Positions 1 to 9,073 are shown, counted from the stretch's first letter. The stretch is 64,000 nucleotides of DNA from Lysobacter sp. TY2-98 (GCF_003367355.1 NZ_CP031413.1:930001-994000); one strand, 5' to 3'. Made by a program: numbers and translations. The notes: generated from the sequence alone by a model not told the origin.

Positions 1-592
1 CTTCCATGAGATCCAGCGCGATGACGAGGCCGACCAGCAGGATGATCCAGTTGATCAGCCGCGCGACCAGCGCGTCGATGTACGGGTTGTTGGCGCTGAA
101 ACGCGACAGGTGGATGCGCCGGCTCACGGTGCGGCCGACCCACCAGGCGAACAGCACGATGAGCGCGGCGACGAGCAGCAGCGGCAGGCGAGCGACGAGC
201 CCGATCAGTTTGCTGCCGACCTGCTGCAGCGCGATCTTCAGGCGCGTCGACACGCTGCCCGCGATCTGGAGCTGGTTGCTGACGCGCACCACGCCGGGCT
301 GCTGCGCGGCGATCTGCTCGGCGTGCGCGCGGTCGTCCTCGCCGCCGACCGAGCCTTCGAGGCGCACCACGCCGCCGGTCACCGTCGCGGTGACCTGGCT
401 GAAACCGGGCACCGCGCGGATGCGTGTGCCGACGGCGCGTGCGATCTCGGCGTCGCGCGCGGTGGGCGTTGCCGGTGCCGTCGCGCCGGTGGCCCGGGCG
501 AGCCAGACGGCGTCCTGGGCAAAAACGAACGATGTCGACAGGAACAGCAGCAGGAAGGCCAGCGCGACGCTGGCGGTACGGCGGATGGGCAC
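1..592 (-). CDS. BON-domain mechanosensitive (MscS-type) channel, N-terminal part
   Basis: This is the first 197 codons of a gene that runs off the left edge. I chose GTG at 590-592, which lies just after the stop of the upstream PLD gene and is preceded by a GAGG. The protein opens with a signal peptide ending near FVFAQ. A BON-like alpha/beta region follows (about residues 45-110, with VTGGVVRLEGSV), then a first membrane helix (LLLVAALIVLFAWWVG) and a second near the edge (LINWIILLVGLVIALDL). BON-MscS proteins of this layout are known in Xanthomonadaceae and are thought to gate osmotic efflux in the inner membrane. The pore domain is not visible here, so the MscS assignment rests on the helix pattern and on memory of the family. 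Confidence 0.6.
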   Translation of the reverse strand, partial: MPIRRTASVALAFLLLFLSTSFVFAQDAVWLARATGATAPATPTARDAEIARAVGTRIRAVPGFSQVTATVTGGVVRLEGSVGGEDDRAHAEQIAAQQPGVVRVSNQLQIAGSVSTRLKIALQQVGSKLIGLVARLPLLLVAALIVLFAWWVGRTVSRRIHLSRFSANNPYIDALVARLINWIILLVGLVIALDLME

Positions 593-604
593 CTGGACCT
601 CGGG

Positions 605-1903
605 TCAGAGCTGCGACTTGATCGGAACGATAAAGCGTTCCGACATTTTCTCCTTCCAGGGCCGCGATGCCCACATCGCGTAGGTGTAGGGCTTGGTCGA
701 CTTCAGGTCGCGCTCGAACACCTGCGTCATGTGCTCGGCGAAGTCGGCGTCGTAGACGTTCAGGCTGGCCTCGTCGTTCAACTGGAACGAACGCTGGTCG
801 AGGTTGGTCGATCCGACCGAGACCATGTACTTGTCGATGATCATCAGCTTCACGTGCAGCATCGTCGGCTGGTACAGGTGCATTTCCGCGCCGGCGGCGA
901 GCAGCGGCCCCCATTCCTTCTTGGTCGCGATGCGCACCGTCTCGGAGTCGATGTACGGGCCCGGCAGCAGCAGGCGCACGCGCACGCCGCGGTGACGCGC
1001 GGCCATCAGCGCGTCGCGCAGCAGCGGGTCGGGGATGAAGTAGGCGGCCTCGATGTCGATGCTGGTCTTCGCCGCGGCGATCGCCATCAGGAACATCAGG
1101 TGCATGCTCTCGGCGCCGCCGGCGGGCGAGGCGATGAACATGTGCGCTGACATGTTTCCGGCAGGTTCGACGGCCGGGAAGTAGGTCTCGCCGTTGAGTA
1201 CGCGGCCGGTCGTCTTGATCCAGTTGTCGTTGAAGGCGGCCTGCACCTGCGACACGACGGGGCCTTCGATCTTGAAGTGCAGGTCGTGCCAGTGGTCCGG
1301 ATCCTGCGCATGACCCAGCCACGGATCGCCGATGCCCACGCCGCCCGTAAAGCCGACGCGCCCATCGACCACCAGAAGCTTGCGGTGCGTCCGGTTGTTG
1401 AGGCGGCCCAGGTTGTACCAGTGCAGCGGGCGATAGCGTTCGATGTGGACGCCGCAGTCCTGCATCTTCTTCAGCATCGAGCTGTCCATCTTGATGCTGC
1501 CCGCCCAGTCGACGGTGACGTTGACCGCCACGCCCGCCTGCGCGCGCTCGCAGAGCGCGGCGCTGAACTTCTTCGCGATCTCGCCCTCCCACCAGATGTA
1601 GGTCTCGAAGGTCACCGTGCGCTTCGCGCCCGCGATGGCTTCGAGCATGGCCGGGAAGATCTGGTCGCCGTCCTCGAGCACCGTCACCTTGTTGCCCGGC
1701 ACGATCGACGGCCCGAGCATCACGCCCATCTCGCGCAGGAATTGCGGCTCGGTGCTCGCGTACTTGTGGACGACGCGACTCTCGAGCTTCTTTTCGGGCG
1801 TCGCGAAATTCATTGCGATCACCACGAGAAGCACCGTCGCCAATGCGGTGAGGGCGATCGTCCAGAACATTCTGCGGCGGCTCCACTGCAATCGGAATTT
1901 CAT
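605..1903 (-). CDS. Phospholipase D family protein, cardiolipin synthase-like
   Basis: 432 aa from the ATG at 1903; a TTG 30 bases upstream is possible but adds only a basic leader. One N-terminal membrane anchor (about residues 10-30) is followed by two PLD domains with complete HKD motifs, HRKLLVVD in the first half and HVKLMIID in the C-terminal third, each followed by a GG or GSTN segment. This is the arrangement of bacterial cardiolipin synthases of the ClsA/ClsB type, which join two phosphatidylglycerols or PG and PE at the inner membrane. It probably shares a transcript with the BON/MscS gene 12 bases downstream. The exact substrate cannot be read from sequence. Confidence 0.85.
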   Translation of the reverse strand: MKFRLQWSRRRMFWTIALTALATVLLVVIAMNFATPEKKLESRVVHKYASTEPQFLREMGVMLGPSIVPGNKVTVLEDGDQIFPAMLEAIAGAKRTVTFETYIWWEGEIAKKFSAALCERAQAGVAVNVTVDWAGSIKMDSSMLKKMQDCGVHIERYRPLHWYNLGRLNNRTHRKLLVVDGRVGFTGGVGIGDPWLGHAQDPDHWHDLHFKIEGPVVSQVQAAFNDNWIKTTGRVLNGETYFPAVEPAGNMSAHMFIASPAGGAESMHLMFLMAIAAAKTSIDIEAAYFIPDPLLRDALMAARHRGVRVRLLLPGPYIDSETVRIATKKEWGPLLAAGAEMHLYQPTMLHVKLMIIDKYMVSVGSTNLDQRSFQLNDEASLNVYDADFAEHMTQVFERDLKSTKPYTYAMWASRPWKEKMSERFIVPIKSQL

Positions 1904-1949
1904 GGAGCGCGACTCTGGACGGCCGCTTCGCAAGTCCGCGTGAAGCCGC

Positions 1950-2459
1950 TTAGCTCCCCTGGTGGGCGACCCACACCACGGCGAACAGGCCGAGCATGCC
2001 GAACGCGATCACGAGCTTGAGCACCGTGCCCAGCAGGAGCCCGACCCACGTGCCGACGCCGACCTTTGCGGCATGGCCCGTGTCGTGGAGCTTGCGGCGA
2101 TGGGCCAGCTCACCGATCACCGCGCCCACGAACGGGCCGACGAAGATGCCGATGAAGCCGAAAAAGAGGCCGGCGAGGGTGCCGATGGTCGCGCCGATCA
2201 GCGCCAGCCGGCTCGCGCCGACGCGTTTGGCGCCCATCGCAGTCGCGAGCAGGTCGACGGCGAAGGAGAGGATCGTGAGCACCGCGAGGATGCCCAGCGT
2301 CCACCCGCCGACGTGATGGAAGCCGTCGGCCCACGCCGCGAGCAACAAGCCGGCGAACACCAGTGGAATGCCGGGCAGGGCGGGCAGCACGGTGCCGGCA
2401 ATGCCGACGATCACCAGCACGACGGCGAGCACGTACCACAGCGTGGACAGGTCGGACAC
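1950..2459 (-). CDS. DUF456 membrane protein
   Basis: 169 aa from a GTG at 2459, chosen because a GGAGGT lies a few bases upstream; the open frame continues 23 codons further but that part looks non-coding. Nearly the whole chain is hydrophobic, with four to five predicted helices and Gly-rich turns (GIAGTVLPALPGIPLVFAG, then GLFFGFIGIFVGPFVGAVIGEL). This is the pattern of DUF456, a family of small integral membrane proteins of unknown function. Its stop lies 46 bases before the PLD gene, so the two may be co-transcribed. No function is claimed. Confidence 0.8.
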   Translation of the reverse strand: MSDLSTLWYVLAVVLVIVGIAGTVLPALPGIPLVFAGLLLAAWADGFHHVGGWTLGILAVLTILSFAVDLLATAMGAKRVGASRLALIGATIGTLAGLFFGFIGIFVGPFVGAVIGELAHRRKLHDTGHAAKVGVGTWVGLLLGTVLKLVIAFGMLGLFAVVWVAHQGS

Positions 2460-2531
2460 GGGCACCTCCGCGAAAGGACGTCCGCATTCTGCAGGACGTC
2501 GCGTCGTCGCCGTCATCGCGCTCCCCAAAAG

Positions 2532-2555
2532 AAAAGCCCGGCCGAAGCCGGGCTT
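2532..2555 (-). terminator. Rho-independent terminator after the M35 protease gene
   Basis: A 9-bp perfect stem, AAGCCCGGC/GCCGGGCTT, with a 4-base loop. On the minus strand it is followed by TTTTCTTTT. It lies 26 bases after the M35 stop and before the DUF456 start, so it separates the two genes. Confidence 0.8.
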
Positions 2556-2580
2556 CCCTCATCCCCATGGGGGAGGATCG

Positions 2581-3687
2581 TTACTTCTGCGAGGGATTGT
2601 TCTCGGCGAAGTACTCGTGGTTGTCGGCGTTGTCGAGCGCCTGGTCCGGATTCGACGACGCGAGGCTCTTCGCACCGCTCTGCCCGTAGACGTGGTCGTC
2701 CGTGCCCGCCGTCACGTTGAAGTGGCTCATCTCGTGGATCAGCGTGCCGCCCTTCGAGTCCGTGCCCGTCAGCGGCGCCGACCAGAACGCCTTGCAGACG
2801 AAGATCTCGTAGGGGCGGGTCGGATAGACGTAGGCGTAGTAGCTCTGGTTGCAGCCGCAGTTGATCGTGACCTGGCCACCGCTCTGGTCGATGGCGTTGT
2901 CGATGTTCACGAAATGCTGGCGTGCGGTCGAATAGCGCGACGACGTGTAGGCGCCGAACCACGTGGTGTAGCGCGCGCCGACGGTGCCGCCGTTGAGGTA
3001 GCCCTTGGCGTTCTCGGAGTAGTTGCGCGCCGCGTTCACCGCGCTGCCGGCGGTGCTGATCTGGGTGGTCGAGCAGCTCTTGTAGGAGACGCCGTTGACC
3101 ACCGTCGCGCCCGCGCTCGGCTTGGCCTGCGCCTGGAGCGTGCGGGTGCCGGCGAGCTGGTCGGTGCCGTCGACCCAGAGCTTCAACGGCGCGCTCTGCG
3201 CCGTCATCGGCAGCCCGTTCGCCGTCATCAGCATCTCGCCGCCCGACAGGGACGCGTGCTGCAGCGGCGCCTTGTAGGTGACCGTGTATTCGCCGGAGCT
3301 CGAGAGATCGTAGAAGGCCGAGAGGTCGACGCTGGTGCGCACCGTCTCGCCCGGACGCAGGACCACGAAGTCCGCCGCCTGCGGCAGGCCGCGCTTGATC
3401 ATCGGGCCTTCGTAGGCGACGTCACGGCCATCACGGGTGATGCTGAAGACATCCGACTGCAGGAACTGCGACGGCAGCTGCCAGGCCGGCATGCGCACCG
3501 TGCGGTTGCTCGTATTGGTGACATCGACGTCCACCGCGCCCAGGAACGACGACTGGCTGGTCGAGGCGACGATCGCGACGCGCAGCGGATTGAAGCGCGC
3601 CGACTGGACCGAAGCATCGGCGGCGACGTTCAGGGCGAGACCGGCGAGCAGGACGCTACCGGCGGCGAGCAGGGGCAGGCGGTTCAT
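2581..3687 (-). CDS. Secreted M35-family (deuterolysin-like) zinc metalloprotease
   Basis: 368 aa with an N-terminal signal peptide (about residues 1-23, cleavage near NVAADA). A beta-rich propeptide-like region lies in the first half. The catalytic domain at the C-terminus holds the aspzincin signature: HEMSH at residues 318-322 and GTDDHVYG at 328-335, whose Asp331 fits the third zinc ligand. Several Cys residues (around the NCGCNQSY segment and in CSTTQIS) may form disulfides. M35 enzymes include fungal deuterolysins and peptidyl-Lys endopeptidases; bacterial members are secreted proteases, suiting a predatory or degradative soil organism. Cleavage specificity cannot be predicted. The gene has its own terminator downstream. 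Confidence 0.85.
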   Translation of the reverse strand: MNRLPLLAAGSVLLAGLALNVAADASVQSARFNPLRVAIVASTSQSSFLGAVDVDVTNTSNRTVRMPAWQLPSQFLQSDVFSITRDGRDVAYEGPMIKRGLPQAADFVVLRPGETVRTSVDLSAFYDLSSSGEYTVTYKAPLQHASLSGGEMLMTANGLPMTAQSAPLKLWVDGTDQLAGTRTLQAQAKPSAGATVVNGVSYKSCSTTQISTAGSAVNAARNYSENAKGYLNGGTVGARYTTWFGAYTSSRYSTARQHFVNIDNAIDQSGGQVTINCGCNQSYYAYVYPTRPYEIFVCKAFWSAPLTGTDSKGGTLIHEMSHFNVTAGTDDHVYGQSGAKSLASSNPDQALDNADNHEYFAENNPSQK

Positions 3688-3804
3688 TCGGCACCTCGGG
3701 GGAGTGGGTGGGCGTCCGGGATGGACGGCCCGACGTTAACCCCCCGGTCAGGTTGGCGCATGTCGCGGCGCAGCAAACGCAAAGCGGCGAATGGACCGGA
3801 CACG

Positions 3805-3833
3805 AAAACGGCTCCGACCTGCGGAGCCGTTTT
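3805..3833 (-). terminator. Terminator after glycine-zipper lipoprotein gene
   Basis: A 12-bp perfect stem (AAAACGGCTCCG with CGGAGCCGTTTT) around a 5-base loop, 22 bases past the stop of the glycine-zipper gene. The T tract lies on both strands, so it may work in both directions. Confidence 0.8.
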
Positions 3834-3855
3834 CTGAACTGTGACGCGGACCGGC

Positions 3856-4323
3856 TTAGCGGGCCCAGACCTTGCCGTTGTAGACACGCACCGCCGAACC
3901 CTCGCGCACGCCACCCAGATCGGCTTGGCTGACCATGGTGGTGCGGCCGTCGTCCATGCGGACATAGACGTTGTATGTGGCGCCGGAATTCATGTTGCGC
4001 TGGATCGCGGCACCGGCCGCGGCGCCGGCGACAGCGCCGACGACGGTCGCGGTGTTCTGCTTGCCGTTGCTCGAATCCTTGGTCAGCTCATGGCCGGCGG
4101 CCGCACCGACGACGCCACCGATCACGCCGCCCGCCACGCCCGAGCTCGGGGTGCCGGTGCCGACGGTTTCGATGCGGGTGACGACGCCGCAGTCGTAGCA
4201 GGTGCCGTAGCTGTTCGCCGGCGGCGGGCCGCCCGCATAGGTCGAGGACGGCGAGGTCGCACAGCCGGCCAGCGCGATCATCGACGCGGCCGCAAGGGAA
4301 ACGATACGAAGTTGGACACTCAT
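3856..4323 (-). CDS. Glycine-zipper 2TM lipoprotein (SlyB-like)
   Basis: 155 aa. The lipoprotein signal is MIALAGC, with the lipidated Cys near residue 21. Two Gly/Ala-rich zipper helices follow (GVAGGVIGGVVGAAAGHEL and VVGAVAGAAAGAAI), as in the Rick_17kDa/SlyB group of outer-membrane lipoproteins. The C-terminus is a small beta-rich domain (YNVYVRMDDGRTTMVSQ). Such proteins are envelope-stress associated and sit in the outer membrane; the precise role is unknown. A related but longer protein is encoded at 6932-7753. Confidence 0.8.
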   Translation of the reverse strand: MSVQLRIVSLAAASMIALAGCATSPSSTYAGGPPPANSYGTCYDCGVVTRIETVGTGTPSSGVAGGVIGGVVGAAAGHELTKDSSNGKQNTATVVGAVAGAAAGAAIQRNMNSGATYNVYVRMDDGRTTMVSQADLGGVREGSAVRVYNGKVWAR

Positions 4324-4452
4324 GGGGGGCGCTCCGGTAGGTCGTGATCGGGACGATGGCTGTCGCCATGTGCGATCGATGCTGGGAGCGCACCGGTGAA
4401 CGCGTTATCAAACGCCGAACATGCGTTCAGCGGAGAGTTCTTCGCGCGGCAC

Positions 4453-4905
4453 TCACTGGTGCACGTACTTGTGGCAGTTCTCGCAGGCTTCCCCGAGCTT
4501 GGCCGCCGCGGCCTGCACGCCCGGGCAGTTGAGCGGCGGCGTGGCCAGCGACGCATCCACCGCGGCGCGCAGGTCGCTCGCGTACTTGCCGAACTTCTCG
4601 TCGTCGCGCATGTCCTTGAACGCCGGCTCGATGTCGTTGGACATCGTGCGGATCGCCTGCAGATTCGGAATGACGTCGGTCGCGGCGCAGCGGTTCTGGG
4701 TGACGCTGTCCTTGAGCGCATGCATGTGCGCAGCCATCACGTGCATCACGGCTTCCGGATACTTGTCTTTTCGCGCGTCGAGGGCGTTCATGATCATCAC
4801 GCTTGCCACGACGCCGACCACCAGGCCGAGCAGCGCCATGAACAGGTAGCGGGTGCCGTTGCCGCGGCGGGGCGGGGCGGGCGACGAAGCATTGAGATCG
4901 GACAT
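4453..4905 (-). CDS. Membrane-anchored c-type cytochrome with C-terminal CxxCH
   Basis: 150 aa from the ATG at 4905; longer frames upstream lack coding character. A single N-terminal membrane helix (YLFMALLGLVVGVVASVMIM) anchors a periplasmic helical domain. The only heme motif, CENCH, lies close to the C-terminus. That position is typical of cytochrome c prime (class II) four-helix bundles, and the helical Met- and His-rich middle fits. It could be a gas-binding or electron-transfer heme protein. No partner genes adjoin it: the next gene, tcdA, is divergent. Confidence 0.65.
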   Translation of the reverse strand: MSDLNASSPAPPRRGNGTRYLFMALLGLVVGVVASVMIMNALDARKDKYPEAVMHVMAAHMHALKDSVTQNRCAATDVIPNLQAIRTMSNDIEPAFKDMRDDEKFGKYASDLRAAVDASLATPPLNCPGVQAAAAKLGEACENCHKYVHQ

Positions 4906-5000
4906 CGGGCGTGTTCCTGATGGATGCGCGAGGTGCGCGCGACCATAGCACGCAGCTGCGTCGCGCCCGCCCTCACGCGCGCACCGCCTAGAATGCACAC

Positions 5001-5816
5001 ATGCAGACGCACGACCTCGACCCGGCCTGGACCGAACGCTTCGCCGGAATCGACCGACTTTATGGCGCGGGGAGCGTGGCGCGAATGGTGCGATCCCGCG
5101 TCGCCGTGGTGGGGCTGGGCGGCGTGGGTTCGTGGGTGGCCGAGGCGTTGGCGCGATCCGGCGTTGGCTATCTCAAGTTGATCGACGCCGACGACATCTG
5201 CGTCTCGAACACCAATCGCCAACTCCCAGCGCTGGACGGTACTTACGGCCACGCCAAGGTCGCTGCGATGGCCGCACGTTGCCAACGCATCAGTCCGTTG
5301 ATGGATGTCGAGCCGGTGCCGGCCTTCATCACCGCGACCAACCTCGCCACGCACCTGGACGCGGAGCTTGATCTGGTCATCGACGCCTGCGACAGCTTCC
5401 GAAGCAAGGTCGAGATGATCGCGTGGTGCCGCCGACGCAAGCTTCCGCTGGTGGTCAGTGGTTCGGCCGGCGGGCGCACCGATCCCACGCTGGTGCGCGT
5501 CCGTGACCTGTCGCGCACCGAACACGACGCCATGCTCGCGCTGGTGCGCAAGAAGCTGCGTGCCGAGTTCAATTTTCCGCGGAACAAGGACCGCTACTTC
5601 AGCATTCCCGCGGTCTATTCGCTGGAGAACGTGAAGTATCCGCAGGCCGACGGCAGCGTCTGTGGCATCCGGCCGACCGCGGACGGCGACAGCCTGAAGC
5701 TCGATTGCAGCGGCGGGCTGGGTGCGGCGACGCACATCACCGGGGCGTTCGCGTTCGCAATGGTGGGCAAGGCGATCGAGATGCTGCTCAAGCCGAAGGC
5801 AGCGGCTGCGGCGTGA
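5001..5816 (+). CDS. tcdA: tRNA threonylcarbamoyladenosine dehydratase
   Basis: 271 aa. E1-like (ThiF/MoeB) fold with the nucleotide-binding GLGGVGSW at about residues 38-45, the DADDICVSNTNRQ segment, and the TcdA-specific stretches GHAKV, IDACDSFRSK and SGSAGGRTDP. The enzyme uses ATP to cyclise t6A37 of ANN-decoding tRNAs to ct6A. The length matches the family. The 3' end overlaps the convergent tatD gene by 29 bases. Identification is strong from the family-specific ERFAGIDRLYG start. Confidence 0.92.
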   Translation: MQTHDLDPAWTERFAGIDRLYGAGSVARMVRSRVAVVGLGGVGSWVAEALARSGVGYLKLIDADDICVSNTNRQLPALDGTYGHAKVAAMAARCQRISPLMDVEPVPAFITATNLATHLDAELDLVIDACDSFRSKVEMIAWCRRRKLPLVVSGSAGGRTDPTLVRVRDLSRTEHDAMLALVRKKLRAEFNFPRNKDRYFSIPAVYSLENVKYPQADGSVCGIRPTADGDSLKLDCSGGLGAATHITGAFAFAMVGKAIEMLLKPKAAAAA

Positions 5817-6576
5817 GTCCGAACAGGCGTTCGGCGTTGGCGGTCGTCGCGGCGGCGACCTCGTCCCCCGATTGACTGCGCAGCGATGCGATGACAGCAA
5901 GCACGTGGACGAGTCGCGCCGGTTCGTTGCGCTCGCCGCGATGCGCAGCGTCGGGTTGATCGGGCGAATCCGTTTCCAGCAGCAGATGCTCGATCGGCAT
6001 CGTGGCGGCGAGCGTCCGCAGACGGTTCGCACGCTCGTACGTCACCGGTCCACCGAGACCGATCAGGAAGCCATTCGCCCACAGCATCTCGGCCTGCTGC
6101 CGACTGCCGGAAAAGCTGTGCACCACACCGCGCAACCCACCGATGCGACGCACGGCGGCAATGACGTCGTCGACCGCATGCCGCGCGTGCACGATCAACG
6201 GCAGGTCGAATTCACGCGCCAGACGGAGATGGCCGTCGAACAGCACGCGCTGCCGCTCGCGATCGAGGCCTTCGACGAAGTAATCCAGCCCGCATTCGCC
6301 GATCGCGACCGGCCGCTCGCATTCGATCCATCGCCGCAGCGCGTCGACGTGCGCGTCCGCATGACGCTCCAGGAACATCGGATGCAGGCCATACGCGGGA
6401 AACAACCCGTCGAATTCCGAGCACACCGCACGCAACGCCGGCCACGTCGCCGCTTCGATCGCCGGAACGATCTGCCGCGTCACACCCGCCGCCCGCGCGC
6501 GTTCGACCGCCTGCGCCCGATCGGCGTCGAACTCATCGACGTCCAGATGCGAGTGGCTGTCGACCAGAAACGTCAT
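5788..6576 (-). CDS. tatD: TatD family hydrolase (metal-dependent DNase)
   Basis: 262 aa starting at ATG 6576 (MTFLVDSHSHLD). The metal-binding residues of the TIM-barrel TatD family are visible: HSHLD at the N-terminus, GECGLDYF in the middle, HxxxA and HSFSGS later, and ETDSP near the C-terminus. Members are Mg-dependent 3' exonucleases acting in DNA repair; some are D-aminoacyl-tRNA deacylases. The start overlaps the stop of the DUF6116 gene (ATGA-type), so the two are translationally coupled. The 3' end overlaps tcdA tail to tail. Confidence 0.88.
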   Translation of the reverse strand: MTFLVDSHSHLDVDEFDADRAQAVERARAAGVTRQIVPAIEAATWPALRAVCSEFDGLFPAYGLHPMFLERHADAHVDALRRWIECERPVAIGECGLDYFVEGLDRERQRVLFDGHLRLAREFDLPLIVHARHAVDDVIAAVRRIGGLRGVVHSFSGSRQQAEMLWANGFLIGLGGPVTYERANRLRTLAATMPIEHLLLETDSPDQPDAAHRGERNEPARLVHVLAVIASLRSQSGDEVAAATTANAERLFGLTPQPLPSA

Positions 6577-6776
6577 CGGGGCGGCAGCGTTCCGTCGTCG
6601 TTCTTCCAGCGCGACAGCAGCAGCGTCGCGAGGCCGAGGATGATCTCGTCCGCGAACGGAATGAAATCGGGAATGAGCAGGTCGATGACGAACAGCGTCG
6701 CGGTGATCCAGAACAGCGTGGGATGACGCAGCTTCTCCGCACGGCGGAGCAGGGGTTTCAACAGGAATCGGGCCAT
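6573..6776 (-). CDS. Small DUF6116-like membrane protein
   Basis: About 67 aa from ATG 6776; a GTG two codons upstream (6782) is an equally good start. It has a basic N-terminus (ARFLLKPLLRRAEKL), a hydrophobic segment (LFWITATLFVIDLLIPDFIPFADEI) and a second one (ILGLATLLLSRW). The pattern resembles a small conserved family found beside tatD in Xanthomonadaceae; function unknown. It overlaps tatD by 4 bases and is probably the first gene of a two-gene operon. Confidence 0.7.
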   Translation of the reverse strand: MARFLLKPLLRRAEKLRHPTLFWITATLFVIDLLIPDFIPFADEIILGLATLLLSRWKNDDGTLPPR

Positions 6777-6931
6777 GGTCACCTCGTGGTGCGAGCGACG
6801 CTAGCACGGTCGCGCGACGCAGCCGGTGCACGTCTGAACGAACGGCGTTAAGACCCCGTCACGCTCCGTCATCGTTCAGCTTCACGGTGCTCGAATCGAG
6901 CCACGCCAGAACGAACTGGTTGGAGGCTCTC

Positions 6932-7753
6932 ATGGACAAGAACATCCTTGCGGTCGCACTCGGCTCGATGCTGCTGGGCGGCGTCGCGGTTGCGGCTTAC
7001 AGCTCGATCAATCACCGCGACGAGGCGGTCGCCGTGCCCGCAGCGCAGCCCGCGATCGGTGCGACGCAGTTCGATGCGTCGGCCGACGCGCAGGGCCGCA
7101 TCGCACCGACGAACCCGGAACTCGCCGCACCGCGCGCGGAGTATGCGGACGTCGTCGACGTCGATCCGGTGCGTACGTCGTCGCCGCGCTATGCGCAGGT
7201 GATCGGGGTCGATCCGGTGAAGGAGACCAGCACGACCAGCACGCCGCGTCAGGTGTGTAACGACGTCGTGGTCCAGGAACGACTGCCCGAGCGCGACGGC
7301 AACGTCGGCGGCACGGTGGCGGGTGCGTTGATTGGTGGCCTCGTCGGCAACCAGGTCGGTGCAGGCAACGGCAAGAAGCTGGCGACTGTTGCCGGTGCGG
7401 TGGGTGGCGGTTTCATCGGTAACCGCGTCGACCGCAACCATGTCGGCGGTCGGGTCGTGGATCGCACCGAGCAGCAGTGCCACACGGTCAGCGACCGCTC
7501 CAGCAGCTCGCGCACGGTCGCGTACAACGTGACGTTCCGGAATCCGGACGGTACGACTGGCACGCAGCGCATGGCCAGCCGCCCAGGCAGCCGCATCAAG
7601 ATCGGCACGGATACGAATGTCGCCGGCTACGACGTGACGTATCGCTACCAAGGCACCGAGCACACCGTGCGCATGAACGAGCGTCCGGGCTCCCAGCTGC
7701 CGGTAATCGACGGCCGCGTGGTGACGTCGACGGCGGTCGCGTCTCGCGGCTAA
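6932..7753 (+). CDS. Glycine-zipper 2TM domain envelope protein
   Basis: 273 aa from ATG 6932 with GGAG eight bases upstream. An N-terminal hydrophobic segment (ILAVALGSMLLGGVAVAAY) acts as an anchor or signal. A low-complexity acidic stretch carries two VDVDPVR/GVDPVK-type repeats. A 2TM glycine zipper follows (GGTVAGALIGGLVGNQVG and LATVAGAVGGGFIGNRV), then a beta-rich C-terminal domain with paired Cys earlier (VCNDVV, QQCHTV). It is a member of the SlyB/Rick_17kDa superfamily and likely located in the envelope. It is flanked by a clear terminator. Function unknown. Confidence 0.8.
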   Translation: MDKNILAVALGSMLLGGVAVAAYSSINHRDEAVAVPAAQPAIGATQFDASADAQGRIAPTNPELAAPRAEYADVVDVDPVRTSSPRYAQVIGVDPVKETSTTSTPRQVCNDVVVQERLPERDGNVGGTVAGALIGGLVGNQVGAGNGKKLATVAGAVGGGFIGNRVDRNHVGGRVVDRTEQQCHTVSDRSSSSRTVAYNVTFRNPDGTTGTQRMASRPGSRIKIGTDTNVAGYDVTYRYQGTEHTVRMNERPGSQLPVIDGRVVTSTAVASRG

Positions 7754-7780
7754 GCGGGATTCCTCGGGAGGAAACGGAAG

Positions 7781-7805
7781 AGGGCCGGGCGACCGGCCCT
7801 TTTTC
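7781..7805 (+). terminator. Terminator after glycine-zipper gene
   Basis: 8-bp stem AGGGCCGG/CCGGCCCT with a 4-base loop followed by TTTTT, 27 bases after the stop codon. Confidence 0.85.
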
Positions 7806-7901
7806 GTGCCCGTGGGACGCCGGCGGTCGGGTCGGGGGTGTCGAAGGATTGTGACGGCGGCCTACAATATCGGGCTCCATCGCCCAAGGTTCGAACGCCG
7901 C

Positions 7902-9065
7902 ATGGCCCTGAATCCGTACGACCTCTACGACGTCCGTTCGCTGCTGTCCGAGGAAGAGCGGGCCGTGCAGGACACCGTCGCGCGTTTCACCGACGAGCGC
8001 GTCATCCCGATCATCGGCGAGGCCTTCGACCAAGGGCGTTTCCCCCGTGAACTCGTACCGGAGATCGCGGAGCTGGGCCTGCTGGGATCGTCACTGCCGG
8101 AGAAGTACGGCTGCGCCGGCCTCAACGCGGTCAGCTACGGCCTGATCTGCCAGGAACTCGAGCGCGGCGACAGCGGCATCCGCTCGTTCGTCTCCGTGCA
8201 GAGCTCGCTCTGCATGTACCCGATCTACGCCTACGGCACAGAAGAGCAGCGCATGCGCTGGCTGCCGGACATGGCCGCGGGCAAGGTCATCGGCTGCTTC
8301 GGCCTGACGGAACCGCACGGCGGTTCCGATCCGGCCAACATGAAGACGAACGCCAAGCGCGACGGCGACGACTGGATCCTCAACGGCGCCAAGATGTGGA
8401 TCACGAACGGCAACCTCGCCGACATCGCGATCGTCTGGGCGCAGACGGACGACGGCATCCAGGGCTTCGTCGTCGAGAAGGGCATGCCGGGTTTCGCCGC
8501 GCAGGAGATCAAGCACAAGATGTCGCTGCGCGCGTCGGTCACCAGCGCGCTGTACTTCGACAACGTACGCGTGCCGGAAGCGAACCGCCTGCCGAACGTG
8601 AAGGGCCTGAAGGGTCCGCTGGGCTGCCTGACGCAGGCGCGCTACGGCATCACGTGGGGCCCGATCGGCGCGGCGATCGCCTGCCTCGACGAGGTCGTGA
8701 ACTACACGAAGGAGCGCATCCTGTTCGGCCGTCCGGTCGCCGCGACGCAGAGCGCGCAGATCAAGATGGCCGAGATGGCGCGTCGCATCACGCTCGCGCA
8801 ACTGCTCGTCGTCCAGCTGGGCCGCCTCAAGGACGCCGGCACGATGCAGCCGACGCAGGTATCGCTGGCGAAGTGGAACAACTGTCGCATGGCCATCGAC
8901 ATCGCACGCGAATGCCGCGACCTGCTCGGTGGCGCCGGCATCACCACCGAGCACGGCGCGATCCGCCATGCGCTGAACCTCGAATCTGTCATCACCTACG
9001 AAGGCACGGAAACCGTGCACCAGCTGGTGGTCGGCCGCGAGCTGACGGGCATCAACGCGTTCTGA
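7902..9065 (+). CDS. gcdH: Glutaryl-CoA dehydrogenase (acyl-CoA dehydrogenase family)
   Basis: 387 aa from ATG 7902. It follows the acyl-CoA dehydrogenase fold throughout, with the FAD segment GCFGLTEPHGGSDP. Signatures of the glutaryl-CoA branch are SVQSSLCMYPIYAYG, ITWGPIGAA, and the C-terminal TYEGTETVHQLVVGR that carries the catalytic Glu. The enzyme oxidises and decarboxylates glutaryl-CoA to crotonyl-CoA in lysine and tryptophan breakdown, using FAD and electron-transfer flavoprotein. It stands alone between terminators, so it is probably monocistronic. A general acyl-CoA dehydrogenase is the alternative but less likely. Confidence 0.87.
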   Translation: MALNPYDLYDVRSLLSEEERAVQDTVARFTDERVIPIIGEAFDQGRFPRELVPEIAELGLLGSSLPEKYGCAGLNAVSYGLICQELERGDSGIRSFVSVQSSLCMYPIYAYGTEEQRMRWLPDMAAGKVIGCFGLTEPHGGSDPANMKTNAKRDGDDWILNGAKMWITNGNLADIAIVWAQTDDGIQGFVVEKGMPGFAAQEIKHKMSLRASVTSALYFDNVRVPEANRLPNVKGLKGPLGCLTQARYGITWGPIGAAIACLDEVVNYTKERILFGRPVAATQSAQIKMAEMARRITLAQLLVVQLGRLKDAGTMQPTQVSLAKWNNCRMAIDIARECRDLLGGAGITTEHGAIRHALNLESVITYEGTETVHQLVVGRELTGINAF

Positions 9066-9073
9066 TCATCGGG